From JAENVU01 sp963765075 (lineage in GTDB: Bacteria; Actinomycetota; Acidimicrobiia; IMCC26256; JAENVU01), in assembly GCA_963765075.1 (NCBI GenBank), contig CAVXVA010000004.1, forward strand, positions 123,482 to 187,481: a DNA stretch of 64,000 nucleotides. Reading direction: 5' to 3'. Made by a program: the position numbers and the translations under genes. Below the pieces are notes generated by a model. That model had not been told where the DNA came from, ran no database searches, and was given only the letters and a program-made list of their open reading frames with translations. Below, piece by piece: positions 44,102 through 53,900 of the stretch; position 1 is the stretch's first letter; the number at the start of each line of letters is the position of its first letter.

Positions 44102-44790
44102 CCCGGTTCCCGGATGCTGTACCCCACGCCGCGCACCGTATGAATCAACTTCACATCGTGGTGATCGACTTTCTTGCGCAAGTTGGAAATGAACGACTCG
44201 ATGATGGCCGACTCGCCGTCGAAGTCGTACTGCCACACGTGATCGAGAATCTGTGCACACGTGACCACGCGTCCCGCGTTGGTAATGAGGCACCGCAGCA
44301 GCTTGTGTTCGGTCGCCGATAGCGCCACCTCGGTCTCGGCGCGCCACACCCGATGGGCATCGTCGTCGAGCACCAGATCGTGCACCTGATAGCGCGCCGG
44401 CCGCGCATCCACCCCACCGCGCCGAAGCGCGACCTGGACTCGTGCGACCAGCTCTTCCAATGCGAAGGGCTTCACGATGTAGTCGTCGCCGCCCACGGTC
44501 AGACCCCGCACCTTGTCGGCCGTGGTGTGGCGAGCAGTGAGGAACAGCACCGGCGCATCGCACGCCTGGTTGCGCAGACGGCGCAGTACCTCGAAACCGT
44601 CGAGGTCCGGGAGCATGACATCGAGCACGATCACATTTGGATCGAACTTCTCCGCCTCGCGCAGCGCATCGAGCGCGGTCCCGACACTGCGGACATCGCA
44701 GCCGTCGAGTCGCAACGCCGAGGTCACCAGGAATGCGATGTTCTCCTCGTCGTCCACCACCAAGACGCGGGCGGCCGGATGTGAGCTCAT
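44098..44790 (-). CDS. OmpR-family response regulator (MprA/TcrA-like)
   Basis: A 230-residue regulator: a receiver with Asp57 in VIVLDVMLPDLDG and K of YIVKPFALEEL, and a winged-helix DNA-binding domain (LSATEHKLLRCLITNAGRVV; ESFISNLRKKVD; GVGYSIREPG). The ATG at 44790 has AGGGTGAG in front; an upstream in-frame ATG at 44823 is less likely. It is coupled to the kinase downstream. The secreted repeat protein gene is divergent from it and is a candidate target. Confidence 0.88.
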   Translation of the reverse strand: MSSHPAARVLVVDDEENIAFLVTSALRLDGCDVRSVGTALDALREAEKFDPNVIVLDVMLPDLDGFEVLRRLRNQACDAPVLFLTARHTTADKVRGLTVGGDDYIVKPFALEELVARVQVALRRGGVDARPARYQVHDLVLDDDAHRVWRAETEVALSATEHKLLRCLITNAGRVVTCAQILDHVWQYDFDGESAIIESFISNLRKKVDHHDVKLIHTVRGVGYSIREPG

Positions 44791-45026
44791 CCGCTCACCC
44801 TGACAGATAGGGCTCGGAGTCACCTGAACAGAAGCTGGAGGTTTCCTGAAATCAATCCCGAGGCTCCGATACCGCCAAGGCCTGCGGCATCGAACTCCCC
44901 GCCCACCGGGACCCGTTCGGATCTCCAGTTGCTCTCAAGGTGACATTGGAGCGCGCTCCAGGTCGCGAGCCCAGAGTGGGCGGTGTCCTCAACCGAGGAC
45001 CTCAAACCACACGAAGGGAACCAGTC

Positions 45027-45500
45027 ATGAAGACCACGAAGCTCCGCACCGCACTCGCCGCCGGCGGAATGGGGGCCTTGGCACTCACCGGTGTCTTCGC
45101 AGCCACGCCGGCCGGCGCCGCGGACACCGCCAAGCATCCGAGTCGCCACGCCGCGTTCGCCAAGCTGACGGACGCGCAGAAGCAATGCCTCACCGACCAG
45201 GGGTTGACCCGCCCCACCAGCCGCCCGACGAGTCCCCCGTCGCAGGAGCAGATCAAGAAGCTCAAGGCCGCGGCCAAGGAGTGCGGTATCAAGCTGCCGG
45301 CCCATCCGGGACGCGGAGATCACCGTGGTCCCGGCGGCGAGCAGTTCCAGCAGCTCACCCAGGAACAGCGTGACTGCCTCACGAACGCGGGCTTGACGCG
45401 GCCGGAAGGTCGGCCCACGGCCGAGCAGTTCCAGAAGCTGCGTGCCGCGGCCGCCGAGTGCGGGATCACCATCCCCACGGATGGAGCTCCGCCGGCGTAG
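45027..45500 (+). CDS. Secreted protein with two Cys-containing repeats
   Basis: A 157-residue exported protein, family not recognised. The signal peptide is MKTTKLRTALAAGGMGALAL to ATPAGAA. The mature part has two tandem repeats of about 45 residues: LTDAQKQCLTDQGLTRP to AAKECGIKLP, and LTQEQRDCLTNAGLTRP to AAAECGITIP. Each has two Cys in the same places, so each repeat could close one disulfide around a helical hairpin. It lies beside and divergent from a two-component system. A strong hairpin ends the gene. Confidence 0.65.
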   Translation: MKTTKLRTALAAGGMGALALTGVFAATPAGAADTAKHPSRHAAFAKLTDAQKQCLTDQGLTRPTSRPTSPPSQEQIKKLKAAAKECGIKLPAHPGRGDHRGPGGEQFQQLTQEQRDCLTNAGLTRPEGRPTAEQFQKLRAAAAECGITIPTDGAPPA

Positions 45501-45526
45501 CCCGATCCGTTCCGACCGCCAAGGTC

Positions 45527-45554
45527 AGTGGCGCCTCCTGCGGGAGGCGCCACT
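45527..45554 (+). terminator. 12-bp perfect hairpin after the secreted repeat protein
   Basis: AGTGGCGCCTCC and GGAGGCGCCACT pair perfectly around TGCG, 26 bp past the stop and between convergent genes. It can act in both directions. No U tract. Confidence 0.7.
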
Positions 45555-45611
45555 GCCGCGTCCGCAGCCGCGCGCACCCGACCAACCGCGGTGACCGGAG
45601 GTACGCGACCG

Positions 45612-46256
45612 TCACCGCCGCCAGAACAGCAGGTGCGTGAATCCGCTCGAACTCGGCACGGTGTCGAGATGGAACCGGGCGAGGAGTTCGTCGGGTGACG
45701 TCCACAACCGTTCGCCGCGACCAAGGTCGGTCGGCGCGACCGAGACGTGCATCGTGTCGATCAGGTCGGCGTCGAGAAACTCCCGCACGGTGGCGACGCC
45801 ACCGCCGATACGGACGTCCTGACCGTTCGCGGCTTCCTTGGCCTGACGCAGCGCGTCGGCAGGGGTGGTATCGACGAAGTGGAACGTGGTGTCCGAGAGG
45901 GTGAACGATGGCCGGACGTGATGGGTCAGCACGAACACCGGCACATGGAACGGCGGTTCGTCGCCCCACCAGCCCTGCCAGTCGAGGTTCTCCCACGGGC
46001 CGCGCTGGTGGCCGAACTTGTTGCGACCCATGATCTCGGCGCCGATGTTCTGTGGCATGTCGCGGGTGAAGTAGTCGTCGAGCCCGCGGGATCCGCCACC
46101 GTCGGTGCGGTACCCCCAACTCGCGGTGGCGAAGGCCCACCCGAGCACGTCAGCCGGATCGGCGTGCCCGAAGGGGTGTTCGAAGCTCTGGCCCTCCCCC
46201 GAGCCGAAGCCGTCGCGTGACACTCCGAAGCACTGCACCCGCACCAGTTGCGACAT
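45612..46256 (-). CDS. Dihydrofolate reductase family protein (RibD C-terminal type)
   Basis: A 214-residue protein with the RibD_C/DHFR-like fold: VQCFGVSRDGFGSG at the start, AEIMGRNKFG, VPVFVLTHHVRPSF, VRIGGGVATVREFLDADLIDTMHVSVAP and GFTHLLFWRR at the end. Members of this stand-alone family bind NADPH, and their substrates are mostly unknown. AAGGAG lies 6 nt before the ATG at 46256; a GTG at 46262 is possible. A decayed gene of the same superfamily lies at 47917-48338. Confidence 0.8.
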   Translation of the reverse strand: MSQLVRVQCFGVSRDGFGSGEGQSFEHPFGHADPADVLGWAFATASWGYRTDGGGSRGLDDYFTRDMPQNIGAEIMGRNKFGHQRGPWENLDWQGWWGDEPPFHVPVFVLTHHVRPSFTLSDTTFHFVDTTPADALRQAKEAANGQDVRIGGGVATVREFLDADLIDTMHVSVAPTDLGRGERLWTSPDELLARFHLDTVPSSSGFTHLLFWRR

Positions 46257-46364
46257 CTCCACTCCTTCTCGTTACGACGGTCGAGTTCTAGCTGCTGAGC
46301 TCGACGTCGAAACGCTCATCACGGGCGCTGGACCCGGAACGAGAACCGAGGCCGGTGAGGTTCA

Positions 46365-47708
46365 TCACAATCCGGCCTTGTCGAGCATGTCGATCAAGCT
46401 CGGCCGGCGACGGTACTGCTCCCGCAGCACGCGGACGTGGTCGACGAACTCGTCGGTTCGCTCCGCCGCGCCGGCCGCACGGCGCGCGGCCTTGAGGTGC
46501 CGGATCGCGACTCGGTAGGCGCGACGATCCGCGGTCACCAGGGCACCATCAGCCAGGCGCAGATAGACGGCCATCGCCGCGACTGGATCCGTTGGCTCCC
46601 GCACTTCGGCAAGGTGTTGCCAACGCCGATCCCCCGGGTCCCACTCACCCGACGTCGCGACCACCCACGCCTCGTCGGTGTCGCCGTCGGCGAGCAACGC
46701 ATCGACGAGCCCGCCACGATCACTCGCGGCGAGCACCGACCGCGCGGCCGCACGCTCCACCTCCCAGCCATCGACCGCCGTCGCCGCAGCCTGCAGGAGT
46801 GCGTACGTCGATGCGCTCGGCATCCGTTCATGCTCCTCTCTCCGCAGATCCAGCACCTCGTCGCGTTCGTCCCGGTCGGCGAGGACACCGGCCGCGAGTT
46901 CAAAGAGCTTTCCAACCTGCCAGCCGCTCGTCTCGGCGATCCCGCGCCGCGCCCACGCCAGCGCGTCATCGGAACGGTCGAGCTCCAACATCGCCTCCGT
47001 CACCCGGATGAACTGATACGGCGCGCAGAGATCACCGCCGAGCAGCTCCACCACCCGACCGACGTCACCATCAAGGATCGCGAGCCGCTCGGTCGCGTAC
47101 CGAGGCGCGAACTGATCACCGGCCGCCGCCGACCGCTTCGCGACCTCATGCCGATACGCGGCAAGTCCGCGATCTCCGAGCGCGGTCGCGTAACGGACCG
47201 GGTCGACGACGAAGAAGTCCTGATCCTCGAACGTGAACTTGGCCATCCATCGGGCCAGCCGGACCGGATCGGCCACGCCCGCGTCGCAGGCTTGTGCATG
47301 CAGGTCGAGCAGCTGCTGGGCCAGACCGCCGATCATCCCGTCCGAATCGTCAGCCCGCAGGATCACCTTCACGACATGACCCGTCGCACGTTGCACCAGC
47401 TCGACCAACTCCCGCGACGGCGAAGACGCGACCGCCACCGTCAACGCGTCGACCACCGGCTCCGCGTCGTACGCCCACTCCGACGACTCCCGGTATCCGA
47501 GAAACCGACGGGTTCGCAGCCCCTGATCCACCTCCGAACGCAACACGCCGAGCCGGTCCACATCGCTCGCGGCCGCGAGCCGCACCGCTCGCGCCACATC
47601 GTCATGGCCCCCAGCCGCTGCTGCCAACAATTGCCGAACCGTGTCGTCGTCGAGATCACCCACCAGGTCCTCGACTGACGAGTCGCGGTCATCAGCAGAG
47701 GGCCCCAT
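46365..47708 (-). CDS. Hypothetical helical-repeat protein resembling the C-terminal part of SWIM zinc-finger proteins
   Basis: A 447-residue protein, almost entirely helical and charged, with TPR-like spacing of Ala/Leu. The C-terminal wording (RRAYRVAIRHLKAARRAAGA, FVDHVRVLREQYRRRPSLID) resembles the tail of SWIM zinc-finger/DUF6880-type proteins, but the Cys/His zinc finger is absent. The ATG at 47708 is 7 nt after TACCGT on the minus strand, a leaderless start. It has no membrane segment and its function is unknown. Confidence 0.5.
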   Translation of the reverse strand: MGPSADDRDSSVEDLVGDLDDDTVRQLLAAAAGGHDDVARAVRLAAASDVDRLGVLRSEVDQGLRTRRFLGYRESSEWAYDAEPVVDALTVAVASSPSRELVELVQRATGHVVKVILRADDSDGMIGGLAQQLLDLHAQACDAGVADPVRLARWMAKFTFEDQDFFVVDPVRYATALGDRGLAAYRHEVAKRSAAAGDQFAPRYATERLAILDGDVGRVVELLGGDLCAPYQFIRVTEAMLELDRSDDALAWARRGIAETSGWQVGKLFELAAGVLADRDERDEVLDLRREEHERMPSASTYALLQAAATAVDGWEVERAAARSVLAASDRGGLVDALLADGDTDEAWVVATSGEWDPGDRRWQHLAEVREPTDPVAAMAVYLRLADGALVTADRRAYRVAIRHLKAARRAAGAAERTDEFVDHVRVLREQYRRRPSLIDMLDKAGL

Positions 47709-47916
47709 GGGTTCGACGGTACCCACGACGCGACTCGGCCGGCGACTCGCTCATTCCAGATGGCAGCGGCCGGGCAGCTCTCGTGAGCCAGGCTGCGCCG
47801 CGGTTCCCGAGAAAGTGCGCGTTCGCGCCCAAGAGCGCTGACTGGGACAGGGCGCCGGCAGTCGTCTGAGTAGGGTCCGGTGAAGGCGCGGCCCGCATCG
47901 AGGGGACAGCAGCGAG

Positions 47917-48338
47917 ATGAGACCGCTTCGATACTCGATCAACGTCACGCTCGACGGCTGCCTGACTGGATGGGTGAGTGGGAGATCCCGTTCGCCGAGG
48001 CCATCGACCGGGCGAAGAAGTACGTCGTGTCGAGCACGCTGAGCGGGGTCGATTGGAATGCCGAGCTGGTGCGAGGCGACTTGGGGCAAGCGGTTCAGCG
48101 GCTCAAGCAGCAGCCAGGCGTGGGCCTGGGGGTGGGTGGCGTGACGCTCCCCCTGGCGTTGGCCGATCTGGGACTGATCGACGAGTACGAGTTCCTTGTG
48201 CAGCCGGCCCTTGCCGGACACGGGCCGACGTTGCTCGCCGGTCTGCGCGAGCGCATCCAGCTCGAACTCGTGGAACGCCGTGAGTTCCGGTCGGGGGCGG
48301 TCGCCCTGCGATACCGGCCCACGCGAGTTACGGCTTGA
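47917..48338 (+). pseudogene. Decayed DHFR-family (RibD C-terminal) gene with internal deletion
   Basis: The normal family N-terminus (MRPLRYSINVTLDGC) begins at the ATG at 47917. The protein then jumps, in another frame, straight to LPDWMGEWEIPFAEAIDRAKKYVVSSTL and runs on to LIDEYEFLVQPALAGHGPTLL and ALRYRPTRVTA. The segment that normally carries LLFGRVTYEMM (about 50 residues) is missing, so an internal deletion has joined the two parts and shifted the frame. Probably non-functional. It lies 288 bp before the tRNA fragment that starts the accessory region. Confidence 0.65.
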
Positions 48339-48626
48339 CGTGGTTTGTCCCGGGCACGTTGGCCGCTGCCTCCCGGCGGAACGACGGTTCGGGTTGTACG
48401 ACGAGTCCGGCCGACTGCCCCAGAACGCACACCCACCTCGACGTGCGCCGCGGACACCGAAGTGCCGTTCGAGAACAGGCGCGGGCGCTGGTCGACCGCG
48501 CCGAGATCATCTCGACGAAAGGCCGTCCGGGTGGGAGTGACAATGCCAAGGTGCCTGAAGCGATCGGGCAGCCGCGCAGCGCCACGAACAGGGGAAACGG
48601 GGGCGCGAATGGTCGCGTTGTCGGGT
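48339..48626. other. Non-coding stretch before the island boundary
   Basis: No convincing gene is seen. Open frames here lack recognisable starts, ribosome sites or family features. The stretch leads up to the tRNA remnant. Confidence 0.4.
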
Positions 48627-48668
48627 AGGAGGTAATGGGACTTGAACCCACGACTTCTACGTTGCGAA
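48627..48668 (-). tRNA. 3'-half tRNA fragment (probable integration scar, attachment site)
   Basis: On the minus strand the fragment reads anticodon loop TTCGCAA, 3' anticodon-stem strand CGTAG, variable loop AAGTC, T-arm GTGGG-TTCAAGT-CCCAT and 3' acceptor strand TACCTCC. All positions obey tRNA rules. The 5' half is missing: no partner for CGTAG and no acceptor 5' strand are found in the next 100 bp. The loop implies anticodon CGC, and U70 would allow the G3-U70 pair of tRNA-Ala, though the next base (73) is T. Tyrosine integrases typically recombine from the anticodon loop to the 3' end, so this is the expected left scar of an element extending to the right. Confidence 0.7.
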
Positions 48669-48891
48669 GGCGTTTTGTCCGGTTTTGGGCGGACAGCAGC
48701 GGACGATAAGGGCAGGTCAGAGCGTTATCCACATGTTGGCGAACATGGGCGAACGACCTCGTCCGCGCGATGGACGCGCGATGGAACTTGCCGAGCTTCT
48801 TGTGGTCAACGCGTCCAGAACCTCGGCGTCTACCCATGCGGACTCTCGAATCCCATCCAAGAGCGCGACCGGTCGACGCCCATGTAAGTGC

Positions 48892-48922
48892 AGCGGGACC
48901 CCTGGTGGTTCGGGGTCCCGCT
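48892..48922 (-). terminator. 11-bp hairpin after the small K/S/A-rich gene
   Basis: AGCGGGACCCC and GGGGTCCCGCT form a perfect stem with a 9-nt loop, 7 bp past the stop of the small gene at 48929-49072. Probable terminator of that gene. Confidence 0.6.
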
Positions 48923-48928
48923 CTGCAC

Positions 48929-49072
48929 CTATCTTTTGCCCTTCGGGCGAGGCGCCCGCTGCGATAGAGCGCTACCCGCAGCAGTCTTCGACGCCTTCGA
49001 CGTCCGCCCGTCCCGGAGGACCTTGGACGCCGCCTTCGCTGCCGAAGAGCTGGTTTTACGGTCATTAGCCAT
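48929..49072 (-). CDS. Small lysine/serine/alanine-rich protein typical of mobile elements
   Basis: A 47-residue basic protein beginning MANDRKTSSSAAKAASKVLR, with a central DGRTSKASKTAAGSALSQR. It resembles short SKxLRD...SKxxK.AGSALSQ proteins that I recall from plasmids, phages and islands, whose function is unknown. The ribosome site is near perfect: AAGGAGGTGA, 6 nt before the ATG at 49072. This is unusual in a genome where many genes are leaderless and suggests high expression or foreign origin. A hairpin terminator follows at once. The leader upstream holds a large stem-loop (49176-49217). Confidence 0.7.
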   Translation of the reverse strand: MANDRKTSSSAAKAASKVLRDGRTSKASKTAAGSALSQRAPRPKGKR

Positions 49073-49175
49073 GAATGTTCACCTCCTTCCGTCTGGTTGG
49101 GAGGAGGCCGATGCGGGTTACCCTGGCGATCGTCACAACACCGGAGCGCCGCACCGGCCTCCATGGGGCTCTCGG

Positions 49176-49217
49176 GGGTGGCGGGCGACTGCGGTACGAA
49201 GACAGCCGCCCCCACCC
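49176..49217. promoter_or_regulatory. Long stem-loop in the divergent gap
   Basis: GGGTGGCGGGCGACTG pairs with CAGCCGCCCCCACCC, a stem of about 15 bp with one bulge around an 11-nt loop. The 396-bp gap 49073-49468 has no other gene. The hairpin lies about 104 nt upstream of the small K/S/A-rich gene on its strand and about 250 bp before the winged-helix gene. It could be a structured leader, a terminator or an origin-type element; nothing here decides. Confidence 0.4.
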
Positions 49218-49468
49218 TCGGGACCTTGTTACGTAGCACCCGGGTTACGAAGCCGGTGAATACTGCGTCACAAGACGACCTTACGCCGCTAGACTGCCTC
49301 TGTCACTCGCGTTACCTATCGTTCGCTATCCCGAAGACCCATCGCTTGTACCATGAGCAGGTCGTGGTTGTTCCAGTATTACATCGAGATTGTTGCCGGT
49401 TATCGAGGAACCCGCTCAGGGCTCTATGGGGATACCCCGGATTCCCGGCATAACCAGGAGAACCACAA

Positions 49469-50302
49469 ATGACCGTCGCACCCCGCACGAAGGCGCCCGA
49501 GTTCCTTCCTCCGGCCATCGAACTGGCCATGCAGCGCGCGGAGTCGGCGGCCCGCAAAGCGCAAGGCCGAAGAGCTCCGGTGCGGCGAGCGATGATCCGC
49601 CGGCTCGATGAGGATGCGGTGCCGACACTTGCCCAGCTTCTGCGGGGCGGTCGGGGAGGTACGGTTCGACTGAAACTGCTGCTGAGCATGCTGTGGATCG
49701 CAGGGAATCCACCGCACGACACGACCTTCCCGTCGCGAGCATGGGCCGAACTGCTCGGCTTGCCCGACGCTGAGGTCAACGGAGCGCGCCGCGTTGCCGA
49801 CGCGATCCGTTGGCTGGAGGCCCACGCTCTGGTGGAAGTAGAGCACCGACCCGGTGCTCCCGCTCGCGTGTTTCTCCTCGACGAGTCGGGATCCGAGGAG
49901 CGTTACGAGATCCCTGGCACGGTCGAAGCAGACAAGAAAACAGGCAAGATCGGTGAGGGCGACTGGTACGTGAACTTGGAGCCCGGGTTCTGGACAAGTG
50001 GATGGCTCGCCACGTTGTCGGCGGTCGCGATTGCTGCGCTTCTCGTCCTTGAGGACCTCGCCGAGATCAAGGACAAGCGGTCTGCGCTCTGGCTGTCGGG
50101 CAAGCGTCGTACCGACCGCTACGGCCTTTCGGAGGACAGCTGGATTCGAGGCATCAAGGAACTGAAGGAGCACGGCATCATCACCGTCGAACGGCAACCC
50201 ATCAGCGGCGACTTCGAATGGCGACGATACCGAAACGCGTACGTGCTCAATCCGGAACGTCTCACGACCGCTCCCCTCTTCCAGAAGCCCGGCGCGCAGT
50301 GA
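49469..50302 (+). CDS. Hypothetical winged-helix protein (possible replication or regulatory protein)
   Basis: A 277-residue cytoplasmic protein that seems to hold two winged-helix units. One runs from LKLLLSMLWIAGNPPHDTTF to DAIRWLEAHALVEVEHRPGAP (quoted in part). The second contains YGLSEDSWIRGIKELKEHGI and RNAYVLNPERL. A central hydrophobic helix (ATLSAVAIAALLVLEDLAEI) is probably the core of the second unit. The layout recalls small plasmid replication initiators, but I find no diagnostic motif. AGGAG lies 8 nt before the ATG. Confidence 0.5.
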   Translation: MTVAPRTKAPEFLPPAIELAMQRAESAARKAQGRRAPVRRAMIRRLDEDAVPTLAQLLRGGRGGTVRLKLLLSMLWIAGNPPHDTTFPSRAWAELLGLPDAEVNGARRVADAIRWLEAHALVEVEHRPGAPARVFLLDESGSEERYEIPGTVEADKKTGKIGEGDWYVNLEPGFWTSGWLATLSAVAIAALLVLEDLAEIKDKRSALWLSGKRRTDRYGLSEDSWIRGIKELKEHGIITVERQPISGDFEWRRYRNAYVLNPERLTTAPLFQKPGAQ

Positions 50303-50470
50303 GTGCAGAAGTGCAGGTTCGCCGACGCGACGATGCCCAAACAAGCGCCGCAGGTCTATGAGGCCGCGATCGCGTCGACACCAACGTCCCTGGTCGGCAT
50401 CGCATCCCAAAGAACGTTGCTCGCCACCACTGCGCGCCTCGCGCTCGCGCGCGCCGCGCTGCGGCCCGCG

Positions 50471-50821
50471 CTATCGCTCGACGGTATTCGTGCCCATGTA
50501 CTCATCGCCGGTGAGGTCGATGAGCAGGTCCAAATACTCGGTGTTCGCGCTGTCAATCGCGTGCTCGACCGCGGGGTCGCCGTGCGCGTCGTCTGCGTGG
50601 AACAACTCCGCGCCCTCGCCATCGAGCACCCGTTGGATGCGAAGGATCGGGAGCCAGTCCTGGTTGATCTCGCCATGAACCTCGAGCGTGTTGGTGCCTG
50701 GCAAGACTTCGGCAACCGACTCCAACGCCATTCGCTCGACGAGCGGGACGAGTGCCCGGCTCGCGGCCTCATGTTGCTCGCGTGTTCGCGAGTACTCGGC
50801 AAATAGTGCGGTATCGACCAT
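50471..50821 (-). CDS. Hypothetical 116-residue protein
   Basis: An acidic 116-residue protein: VDTALFAEYSRTREQHEAAS, then LPGTNTLEVHGEINQDWLPI and YLDLLIDLTGDEYMG. Family not recognised. GAGGGAG precedes the ATG at 50821, supporting it as real. It is divergent from the helicase gene. The ends of this gene and the winged-helix gene converge with 168 bp between, in which nothing is seen. Confidence 0.5.
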   Translation of the reverse strand: MVDTALFAEYSRTREQHEAASRALVPLVERMALESVAEVLPGTNTLEVHGEINQDWLPILRIQRVLDGEGAELFHADDAHGDPAVEHAIDSANTEYLDLLIDLTGDEYMGTNTVER

Positions 50822-50925
50822 CCGAATGCTCCCTCTCTCGATGCTCGAAACGTATTCGATGCGCGAACGATCGAGGCGCGCTCGAGTTCCGGCGAGGGCG
50901 AAGGATTGCCTCGTAGTGTCCGAGC

Positions 50926-53900
50926 GTGGAGGAGCTGGAGCCTGGGATCTACGAGGTGTTGGTCACGGAGGCTCTCAGAGCCCAGCTCGACACCCTCGAA
51001 AGTGGATCGCCGAGTGCCAGGCCGCTGAGATCGGCGGAGGCGGCTGACCGTATTGCCCTTCACCTCAGCCGTCAGATCGAGCGGTCGCTGGAGGGAGTCG
51101 GCGACGCGGACCGGGTGCGTGTCGGCATCGAAGTCGCTCGCGCTCTGGTCGAACGCCTTGCCGAGCTGGTCGCGACCGATCCAGCTGCCACACCGGTTGA
51201 GCCCGCCGAGGTTCTCCACGCGATCCTCCGTCGCCGGCCCGACGGTCAACCGCAACCGATCTCCGAACCTCTGATTCCCCTGCTCGATACAACGTTGCTC
51301 ACAAACGCGCCCGGCGAACCCCGCTTGCTCAGCCAACTGCAGGCCGAGATTGAGTCGGCCGACTCCATCGATGTCGTGATGGCGTTCATTCGCGGGAGCG
51401 GCATTGGACCGCTACTCGAGTTGCTCCGCCGACACTGCGAGAACGGCAAGGAACTCCGAGTACTCACGACTACCTATACCGGTTCAACCCAACGTGCCGC
51501 GCTCGACCAACTCGCTCGGATCGGCGCCGACGTTCGTATCTCCTACGACGTGAGCACGACGCGTCTTCATGCGAAGGCATGGTTCTTTCGCCGGGCCTCG
51601 GGTTTCTCAACTGCGTACGTCGGCTCGTCGAATCTGACGCACTCTGCACAGGTCACGGGTCTCGAATGGAATGTTCGGGCGTCCTCGGCGCGGAACCGCG
51701 ATGTCCTGGACAAGTTCGCCGCGGTCTTCGAGTCCTATTGGCAGAGTGACGAGTTCGTTCCGTACGACGGGACTCAGTTCGATGAGGAGGCCCTTCGGGT
51801 CGGGCGGACAAGCCAGGGACCGGTCGTACTGTTGAGCCCCGTCGAACTCCGCCCGGAACCGTTCCAGGAGCGTCTTCTCGAGCTCATCAACTTATCGCGC
51901 TCGCGCGGACACCATCGCAACCTCCTCGTCGCGGCTACCGGTACGGGCAAGACCGTGATGGCCGCGGTCGACTACGCGCGGCTACGACAGACGTTGCCTC
52001 GCGCTCGTTTGCTCTTCGTCGCTCATCGTGAGGAGATCCTCGACCAGAGTCGAGCCACCTTTTGTTACGCGCTGCGGGACCCGTCGTTCGGTGAGAAGTG
52101 GGTGGGCCGCTCACGCCCCACTCGGTTCGAGCACGTGTTCGCCTCGATTCAGAGCCTGCACGCGAACAGTCTCGACGACCTCCCGCCCGACCATTTCGAT
52201 GTCGTCATCATCGATGAGTTCCATCACGCGGCGGCGGCCTCGTATCGGAGACTGCTGGATCATGTGAAGCCGGTCGAACTGCTCGGGCTCACGGCAACGC
52301 CGGAGCGCAGCGATGGACTGCCGATCCTGCACTGGTTCGACGATCGGATCGCGGCGGAGCTGCGTTTGTGGGACGCGATCGACCAACACCGGCTCGCGCC
52401 GTTCATGTACTTCGGCATCCACGACGGCCTCGACCTTCGCGACATCCCGTGGCGTCGAGGGCAGGGTTATGACGTCGACGCGCTGAGCACCCTGTACACA
52501 AGCACCGACGCCTGGGCTCGAAACGTTCTCCACGAAATGCTCAAGCACTCCGAGGACCCGGCCGCCATGCGATGCCTTGGGTTCTGCGTGAGCATCGACC
52601 ACGCGCGCTTCATGGCCCGGCACTTCAACGACCATGGTGTGCCATCGGTCGCGGTCTGGGGAGATAGCAGCGACGCCGATCGCCGGTCCGCATTGCGGGA
52701 TCTCGCCGACGGGAAGGTCCGAGCGGTCTTCTCGGTCGACCTCTTCAACGAGGGTGTCGACGTGCCTTCCGTCGATACGGTGCTCATGCTCCGACCGACC
52801 GAGAGCCCGACCTTGTTCCTCCAACAACTTGGGCGCGGACTCCGGTTGTCGCCGGGTACGGGCAAAGCGTTTTGCACGGTGCTGGATTTCGTCGGCACCC
52901 ACCGACGCGAGTTCCGCTTTGACCGCCGCTACCGCGCGCTCATCGGTGGCACGCGGCGAGATATCGAGCATGCGGTGCAGCAAGGGTTCCCGTTTCTTCC
53001 GGCGGGTTGCCACATGCAACTGGACGAGAAGGCGTCGGAGATCGTGCTCCAAAGTCTGCGCGAGGCCATCCCGTCGCGCTGGCCGGCCAAGGTCGAAGAG
53101 CTGCGGACCCTGTACAACACGCGCTCGACCGCAACGCTCGCCGAGTTCATGTATGAATCCGGCCTGGATCTCGGCGAGGTGTACGAAGGCAACCGAGGAT
53201 GGTCCGATCTTTGCGAGGCCGCGGCCGTCCCGGTCCTTCCGAGCGGCGAATACGAAACGCCGCTCCGGCGCGCGGTTGGCCGGCTCCTCCACATCGATGA
53301 TGACGAGCGGATCAACGCCTATCAACGATTCCTGGCATTGCCCGCCGCTCCCAACGTTGCCGGACTCCCCGAGCGGGACCGGCGACTCATCCGCATGCTC
53401 GTCGCGAGCGCGGCGGACCAGATTCTGAGGCGTGACAACACACTCCAAGAAGCGGTCGACATCCTGTGGGCGCACCCACAGGTTCGGGCCGAACTCGCAG
53501 AGCTCTTGGCGCAACTCGACGAACGAGTGGACCACGTTCACCACCGTTTGGACAACTACCCCGACGTCCCGTTGCAAGTGCATGCCCGCTACTCGCGGAT
53601 CGAGATCCTGGCGGCCTTCGGCGTGAGTGAAGGAGCGAAGGTCGCGGCGTGGCAGAGCGGAGTGTTCGAGGCCCGGGCAGCAAACGCGGAGCTCTTCGCG
53701 TTCACGCTCGACAAGACCAGCGGCGCGTTCTCCCCCACCACTCGGTACCGCGACTACGCGATCAGTCGCGAACTCATCCACTGGGAGAGTCAATCGATGA
53801 CGCGCGCCGACAGCGCCACCGGCCTGCGCTACCGCAACCACGTTCGCGACGCACGTTCGATCATGCTCTTCACGCGTCTCCGTGCCGACGACCGCGCGTT

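Noticed and set aside
48335..48628. 97-residue plus-strand frame before the tRNA fragment
   Set aside because: No ribosome site, no -10 box at the usual distance and no family resemblance.
48627..48760. Complete tRNA gene
   Set aside because: The D-arm, the 5' anticodon strand and the 5' acceptor strand are absent, so only a 3' half is supported.
48328..49239. 303-residue minus-strand frame
   Set aside because: Runs through the tRNA fragment, the hairpin and the small gene, with low-quality composition and no start signal.
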